This document shows positions 59,861 to 64,000 of a stretch of 64,000 nucleotides of DNA, piece after piece. Both the position numbers and the translations under genes were made by a program. The notes below the pieces were generated by a model that searched no databases, was not told the origin of the DNA, and worked only from the letters and a program-made list of their open reading frames with translations. The stretch is from the NCBI RefSeq assembly GCF_042852765.1, contig NZ_AP031414.1; one strand, 5' to 3'. Origin of the DNA: Schaedlerella glycyrrhizinilytica_A. Lineage in GTDB: Bacteria > Bacillota > Clostridia > Lachnospirales > Lachnospiraceae. Numbering within the stretch: position 1 is the stretch's first letter; each line of letters begins with the position of its first letter.

Positions 59861-61231
59861 CTACCTATCATCTAATTTTATATATTCCCGATGCGGTGCA
59901 AGCGGCTTATATGCCGGTCGAATAATCTTGTCTACATTCTTCAGCTCTTCCAAACGATGTGCACTCCATCCTACGATACGCGCCGCAGCAAAAATCGGTG
60001 TGTATAATGCCGGCGGCAAGTTCAGCATACTGTAAACAAGCCCACTGTAAAAGTCTACATTTGCATTAACCCCTTTATACATCTTACGCTTCTCACCGAT
60101 AATAACCGGCGCCAGACGTTCTACTTTCTCATAAAGCGCATACTCTTGTTCACGATGCTTCTCTTTTGCAAGCTGCTGTACAAAGCCTTTGAAAATATCT
60201 GCTCTCGGATCGGAAATCGAATAAATCGCATGTCCCATTCCATAGATCAGACCTTTCTGATCAAATGCTTTTTTATCAAGCAGTGCCTCAAGATAACGAC
60301 GAATCTGATCTTCATCTTCCCAGTCTGTGAGCGTATTCTTCATATCATCAAACATCTGTGTTACTTTTACATTCGCTCCGCCATGTTTTGGTCCTTTCAA
60401 GGAAGCCATCGCCGCGGCGATCGTCGAATATGTATCCGTACCGGAAGACGTTACAACGTGTGTTGTGAACGTAGAGTTATTTCCACCGCCGTGATCCATG
60501 TGAAGAACAAGAGCCATATCCAGAATCTTTGCCTCCAGTTCCGTATACTGCCGATCTTCCCGAAGCATCATCAAAATATTCTCCGCTGTGGAAAGCGACG
60601 GATCCGGAGCGTAAATATACAGATCTCTTCCTCTTCTGTAATTATATGCATGATATCCGTAAATCATCAGCATTGGGAACTGACTGATCAGGTTCAGACA
60701 CTGCCGAAGAACATTCGGGATGGTTGTATCATCCGCTTTTGCATCATAGCTGTAAAGCTGGAGGATACATCTTGAAATGTTGTTCATCATATCCCTGCTT
60801 GGCGCTTTCATAATGATGTCTCTTACAAAATTCGGAGGGAGCATTCTTCGCTCTGCCAACATCGCCTGAAAGTCTTTCAACTCACTCTGTGTCGGCAGTT
60901 CACCGAATAAAAGCAGGTACGCTGTCTCCTCAAATCCCGGATGATGTGCTTCCAAAAATCCTTTGACAATATCTTTGATATTGTACCCACGATAATAAAG
61001 ATTTCCCTCGCACGGAACTTCTTCACCATTCACTACTTTCTTTGCGCAGACATCTGAAATATTCGTCAATCCTGCAAGCACACCTTTTCCATTCAGATCC
61101 CGCAGTCCCCGCTTCACCTCATACTGAGTATACAGTTCTCTTTCTATTGCATTATTCTCTTCACACTTACGGGCCAGTTCCTGTATTCTGGGAGTATTCT
61201 CAAAGAAAATGCTGTCTACATCCTTTTGCAT
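59861..61231 (-). CDS. gltA: citrate synthase
   Basis: 456-aa citrate synthase: oxaloacetate + acetyl-CoA to citrate, probably for glutamate synthesis in an incomplete TCA branch. Catalytic residues in GPKHGGAN and in GMGHAIYSISDPRAD (His and Asp); LHMDHGGGNNSTFTTHVVTSSG is typical. The long form with an N-terminal extension is usual in Clostridia. 2-Methylcitrate synthase is less likely, as no prp genes are near. Confidence 0.93.
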   Translation of the reverse strand: MQKDVDSIFFENTPRIQELARKCEENNAIERELYTQYEVKRGLRDLNGKGVLAGLTNISDVCAKKVVNGEEVPCEGNLYYRGYNIKDIVKGFLEAHHPGFEETAYLLLFGELPTQSELKDFQAMLAERRMLPPNFVRDIIMKAPSRDMMNNISRCILQLYSYDAKADDTTIPNVLRQCLNLISQFPMLMIYGYHAYNYRRGRDLYIYAPDPSLSTAENILMMLREDRQYTELEAKILDMALVLHMDHGGGNNSTFTTHVVTSSGTDTYSTIAAAMASLKGPKHGGANVKVTQMFDDMKNTLTDWEDEDQIRRYLEALLDKKAFDQKGLIYGMGHAIYSISDPRADIFKGFVQQLAKEKHREQEYALYEKVERLAPVIIGEKRKMYKGVNANVDFYSGLVYSMLNLPPALYTPIFAAARIVGWSAHRLEELKNVDKIIRPAYKPLAPHREYIKLDDR

Positions 61232-61341
61232 ATATGCGCTCCTCCTTTTTCCGTTTTTATATACTTTTTTATTATACTAAAAAACACATTTTTTGTACAA
61301 TAAAATGTTTATTAAGTATTTATGAGAAAATCGTTACAAAA

Positions 61342-62232
61342 TCACTCTTTCGTACGCATTCTTTCACTTTCACACAAGAGGTTGGAAAGTGCAGCAAACT
61401 CTTCCAAGGTCAGCGCTTCCCCTCTCACACTGACACTCTTTCCAATTCCCTCGATTGCTTTTTCTATTTCTTCTTTTGAAAATTGAAGCTCCGGAGAATT
61501 TTTCAGACCGTTTGCCAGTGTCTTTCTTCTCTGATTGAACGACGCCCGTATGATACGGAACATCAACTTTTCATCTTCTACCTGTACCGGCGGTTCGTCA
61601 TACCGTTCCAGACGGATGACCGCAGATCCCACTTTCGGTCTCGGCATAAAGCAGTTCGGCGGAACATTCGCCACAATATAAGGCTTCGCATAATACTGGA
61701 CTGCCAAAGAGAGCGCGCCGTAATCTTTTGTTCCGGGTCCTACCTGCATCCGGTCGGCTACTTCCTTTTGTACCATAACTGTGATACTTTTTAACGGTAC
61801 ATGATTTTCAAACAATCCCATAATGATGGGGGTGGTAATATAGTACGGCAGATTTGCAACCACTTTGATCGGTCGTCCGCCATTCTCTTCCTCCGCTAAT
61901 TTTGCAATGTCAACTTTAAGTACGTCGCCATTGATAACCTGCACATTCTCATATCCCTCCAGCGTATCTTCCAAAATCGGAATAAGCGCCTTATCAATCT
62001 CAATGGCAGCCACTTTCCCCGCCGCACATGCCAGATATTGTGTCATCGTTCCGATTCCCGGACCGATCTCAACAACCATATCCTCTTTTGTAATTTCTGC
62101 TGAACGGATGATCTTATCCAGTACATGTGTATCGATCAGAAAATTCTGTCCGAATTTCTTTTGAAACGAAAAATTATACTTTTGGAGTACCGCAATTGTA
62201 TTTTGCGGATTTCCCAGCGTTGGCTCTTTCAT
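61342..62232 (-). CDS. rsmA: 16S rRNA dimethyladenosine transferase
   Basis: 296-aa KsgA-type enzyme that dimethylates two adjacent adenosines near the 3' end of 16S rRNA. Motif I EIGPGIGTMTQYLA and motif IV NLPYYITTP are intact; C-terminal helical domain is present (FNQRRKTLANGL). Overlaps tatD by 4 bases, a widespread tatD-rsmA pairing. Confidence 0.96.
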   Translation of the reverse strand: MKEPTLGNPQNTIAVLQKYNFSFQKKFGQNFLIDTHVLDKIIRSAEITKEDMVVEIGPGIGTMTQYLACAAGKVAAIEIDKALIPILEDTLEGYENVQVINGDVLKVDIAKLAEEENGGRPIKVVANLPYYITTPIIMGLFENHVPLKSITVMVQKEVADRMQVGPGTKDYGALSLAVQYYAKPYIVANVPPNCFMPRPKVGSAVIRLERYDEPPVQVEDEKLMFRIIRASFNQRRKTLANGLKNSPELQFSKEEIEKAIEGIGKSVSVRGEALTLEEFAALSNLLCESERMRTKE

Positions 62233-62990
62233 ATCCCGTATATCCTTTCTGCATTCTCCGATGTGATCTGAATCACTTCTTCCGGTGTAATTCCCTTTAA
62301 CTCCGCGATTGTCGCTGCTACATATTTTAAATTCAGTGAAGAATTTCGCTTTCCCCGATTCGGTTCCGGCGAAAGATACGGGCAGTCTGTTTCAAGCACA
62401 AGAGATTCGATCGGAACTTCCTGAACAGTTTCTTTTAATTTCCGTCCGTTTTTAAATGTGACAACACCGCCGATCCCAATCGAATATCCCATCTTGACAT
62501 ATTCTGCCGCCATCTCCGGCGAATAGGAATAACAGTGTATGATCCCGCGCAGTCTTTTTCCATATTCACGCATGATCTCCATTGTATCCGCCGCCGCATC
62601 CCGGCTGTGGATATTGACAGGCTTTCCCAGCTTTTCTGCCAGTTCCAACTGTCGGACAAACCACTTTTTCTGCACATCGTGACTTTCCTGATCCCAATAA
62701 TAATCCAGACCGATCTCGCCGACCGCGACGATCTTCTCTTCCTTGAGAAGCTGCTCCATCCTGAACAACTTCTCCTCATCCAGTCCTCCGACCTCATCCG
62801 GATGAACACCGATCATTCCATATACGAACGGATATCGCCTTGTCAATTCTATCACGCTGTCCCAGGATGAGATTGCGGCGCTCGCATTTACGATCTTCCC
62901 GATTCCGTTCTCCTGCATCATGCCGAGCAAAGCTTCCCTGTCCGCATCAAACTGCTCATCATCATAATGTGCATGTGTATCAATTATCAT
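62229..62990 (-). CDS. tatD: TatD-family metal-dependent hydrolase
   Basis: 253-aa TIM-barrel DNase: H6-x-H8 (DTHAHYDD), Glu in VGEIGLDYYW, His in NIHSRDA and IIHCYS, Asp in LETDCPYLSP. TatD proteins are 3'-5' exonucleases active in DNA repair or turnover. ATG at 62988-62990 with GGAGGATC; a 13-residue extension is rejected. Confidence 0.95.
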   Translation of the reverse strand: MIIDTHAHYDDEQFDADREALLGMMQENGIGKIVNASAAISSWDSVIELTRRYPFVYGMIGVHPDEVGGLDEEKLFRMEQLLKEEKIVAVGEIGLDYYWDQESHDVQKKWFVRQLELAEKLGKPVNIHSRDAAADTMEIMREYGKRLRGIIHCYSYSPEMAAEYVKMGYSIGIGGVVTFKNGRKLKETVQEVPIESLVLETDCPYLSPEPNRGKRNSSLNLKYVAATIAELKGITPEEVIQITSENAERIYGI

Positions 62991-63062
62991 CGCTATGATC
63001 CTCCAGTGATCCGGTAAAACCGGATCCAAAAAAATATTGTTTAAAAAACCGGGGAATTATAA

Positions 63063-63113
63063 GGTCATAAAACCACCTATGTGCAAGCACAAGGTGGTTT
63101 TATGACCTTTTGA
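63063..63113 (-). terminator. terminator of the beta-propeller gene
   Basis: GGTCATAAAACCACCT pairs with AGGTGGTTTTATGACC around a 13-nt loop with a short T run. Confidence 0.8.
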
Positions 63114-63132
63114 CCCTGACATTTGAAATCTA

Positions 63133-64000
63133 TTATAGCACAATGTCATCCAGCTTTTCAAATGTATGCACGTCGTAAGCTTCCACTGTATTTCCTGCAA
63201 TAAGATAAAATCTATCCCCTACATAAAAAGCACGTACATTTGTTGCATAACCTGTCATATCCCGCTGCATCAGGCATGTAAATCCATCTTCTCCATAAGA
63301 AAATACATAATAGCTGATCGTCTCTGCATTTACGGTAAATCCGATCAGGTTCTTTTCCGGATCCGCCAATACCACTTTATAATTGTAAGCAGCATCTGTG
63401 GAATACGCACCTTCGATCACATACTTTTGAATCTCCCTGACGTCTTTCGGGTCACTCACATCAAACATAGATAATTTCACCCCGTTTGTCGTCATTCCGG
63501 TTGGATCTGTATCCATTCCAATCCCGAGAAGCAGACCGTCTCCATACGGATGAAGATACTCGGAAAATCCCGGAATCTTAAGTGCACCGAGTATTTCCGG
63601 CTTTTTCGGATCGGAAAGATCTACGGAAAACAACGGATCCATTTGACGGAATGTTACGAAATATCCGGTATTTCCGATAAACCGTGCGGAATATATACTT
63701 TCGTCCGGAGCGAGTTCTTCGATTCTGGACAATTCTTTTAACTTATCATCCAAAACATACAGTGTATTTGTAGTAACGGTCTTTTCCGTTGTCTGAACAG
63801 AGTCTTCCTCTTGTGAGATCGGCATAACAGAATTTCCGAATCCTGGCGTCACTGTTGTCACCAGACGAAGATTTCCCTCATATTCATCGATACTGAACGA
63901 ATCATTCAATACACCTTGAACCTTTGCCTGTGCCACAGCTTTTAATTCTCCGTTTTCATAAGATAATTTTCGGATCCATGTTGCGTCTGTCTCTGTTTCT
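63133..64000 (-). CDS. secreted beta-propeller domain protein, C-terminal part (cut by window edge)
   Basis: The frame stays open to base 64000, so only the last 289 residues are visible. The sequence matches the Beta_propel (PF09826) type: VLNDSFSIDEYEGNLRLVTTV, YSARFIGNTGYFVTFRQMDPLFSVDLSDPKKP, GMDTDPTGMTTNGVKLSMFDVSDP. Known members are secreted or membrane-anchored in Clostridia, without known function. The N-terminus with any signal peptide is outside the window. Confidence 0.85.
   Translation of the reverse strand, partial: ETETDATWIRKLSYENGELKAVAQAKVQGVLNDSFSIDEYEGNLRLVTTVTPGFGNSVMPISQEEDSVQTTEKTVTTNTLYVLDDKLKELSRIEELAPDESIYSARFIGNTGYFVTFRQMDPLFSVDLSDPKKPEILGALKIPGFSEYLHPYGDGLLLGIGMDTDPTGMTTNGVKLSMFDVSDPKDVREIQKYVIEGAYSTDAAYNYKVVLADPEKNLIGFTVNAETISYYVFSYGEDGFTCLMQRDMTGYATNVRAFYVGDRFYLIAGNTVEAYDVHTFEKLDDIVL

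Noticed and set aside
1..64000. CRISPR array
   Set aside because: Repeats found are dispersed and kilobases apart; no regularly spaced repeats or cas genes were seen.
1..64000. Prophage or conjugative element
   Set aside because: No integrase, phage structural, terminase or conjugation genes; the only mobile parts are the IS and the intron fragment.

Overview
The window reads as a chromosomal segment of an anaerobic Gram-positive gut Firmicute, most likely a Lachnospiraceae (Clostridia). Pointers are the rpsF-ssb-rpsR operon, QueT, DUF951, NiaR-controlled nadABC, a LevR-type PTS regulator, a Spo0A-type DNA-binding protein, an L-fucose isomerase-like/DUF4867 cluster, TTG starts behind strong Shine-Dalgarno sites, and near-consensus sigma-A promoters. 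The genus is not identified; the assignment rests on gene content and my recall of family distributions.

Layout. 1-7.0 kb: 5' part of gdpP (c-di-AMP phosphodiesterase), a HAD phosphatase, pyrimidine salvage genes (udp, cdd), a mntA/hepT toxin-antitoxin pair, the rpsF-ssb-rpsR operon, DUF951, and a LUD-domain/sortase B pair. 7.0-11.1 kb: a three-gene operon of leucine-rich-repeat protein, VWA protein and MoxR ATPase, of unknown function. 11.2-13.3 kb: a decayed peptide-sensing ABC module in which ATPase and permease are fused by deletion, beside an orphan histidine kinase. 13.5-21.7 kb: AEC transporter, LysR regulator, SGNH hydrolase, Rpn-type nuclease, tRNA-Cys, an acetyltransferase, a lipoprotein, a DUF4397 protein and a HAD phosphatase. 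21.8-27.9 kb: a mannose-family PTS operon (IIA-IIB-IIC-IID-BtpA) divergent from a LevR-like regulator whose ATPase motifs are eroded. 28.0-30.4 kb: an IS1182-family element that truncates a group II intron fragment; both sit where a short dispersed repeat is expected. 30.5-35.3 kb: sugar cluster (xylB, fucose isomerase-like, DUF4867) with a divergent AraC regulator. 35.4-38.6 kb: tRNA-Cys, tRNA-Glu, MATE pump and a lipoprotein. 38.6-44.6 kb: nickel/peptide-type ABC importer with a small HExxH peptidase, then tRNA-Ala. 44.6-47.9 kb: queT with a long leader, and a split metal pump (HMA protein plus P-type ATPase). 48-53.3 kb: a large membrane-anchored protein, a methyltransferase, a TatD-linked radical SAM protein and pyridoxal kinase. 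53.5-57.2 kb: nadA-nadB-nadC-niaR. 57.3-64 kb: candidate ncRNA, an XRE/S24-like repressor divergent from a stand-alone Spo0A DNA-binding-domain protein, a lipase-like hydrolase, citrate synthase, rsmA, tatD and the 3' part of a beta-propeller protein.

Shared themes. A 93-bp two-hairpin repeat occurs three times, about 98% identical and always in one orientation just 3' of an intrinsic terminator. A fourth site keeps only its two ends, with the group II intron fragment and IS between them. A second short motif (TTGTAYAYCGACGCTA-like) recurs upstream of four genes. Two regulators, the LevR-like activator and the S24-like repressor, keep their architecture but lack key catalytic residues.
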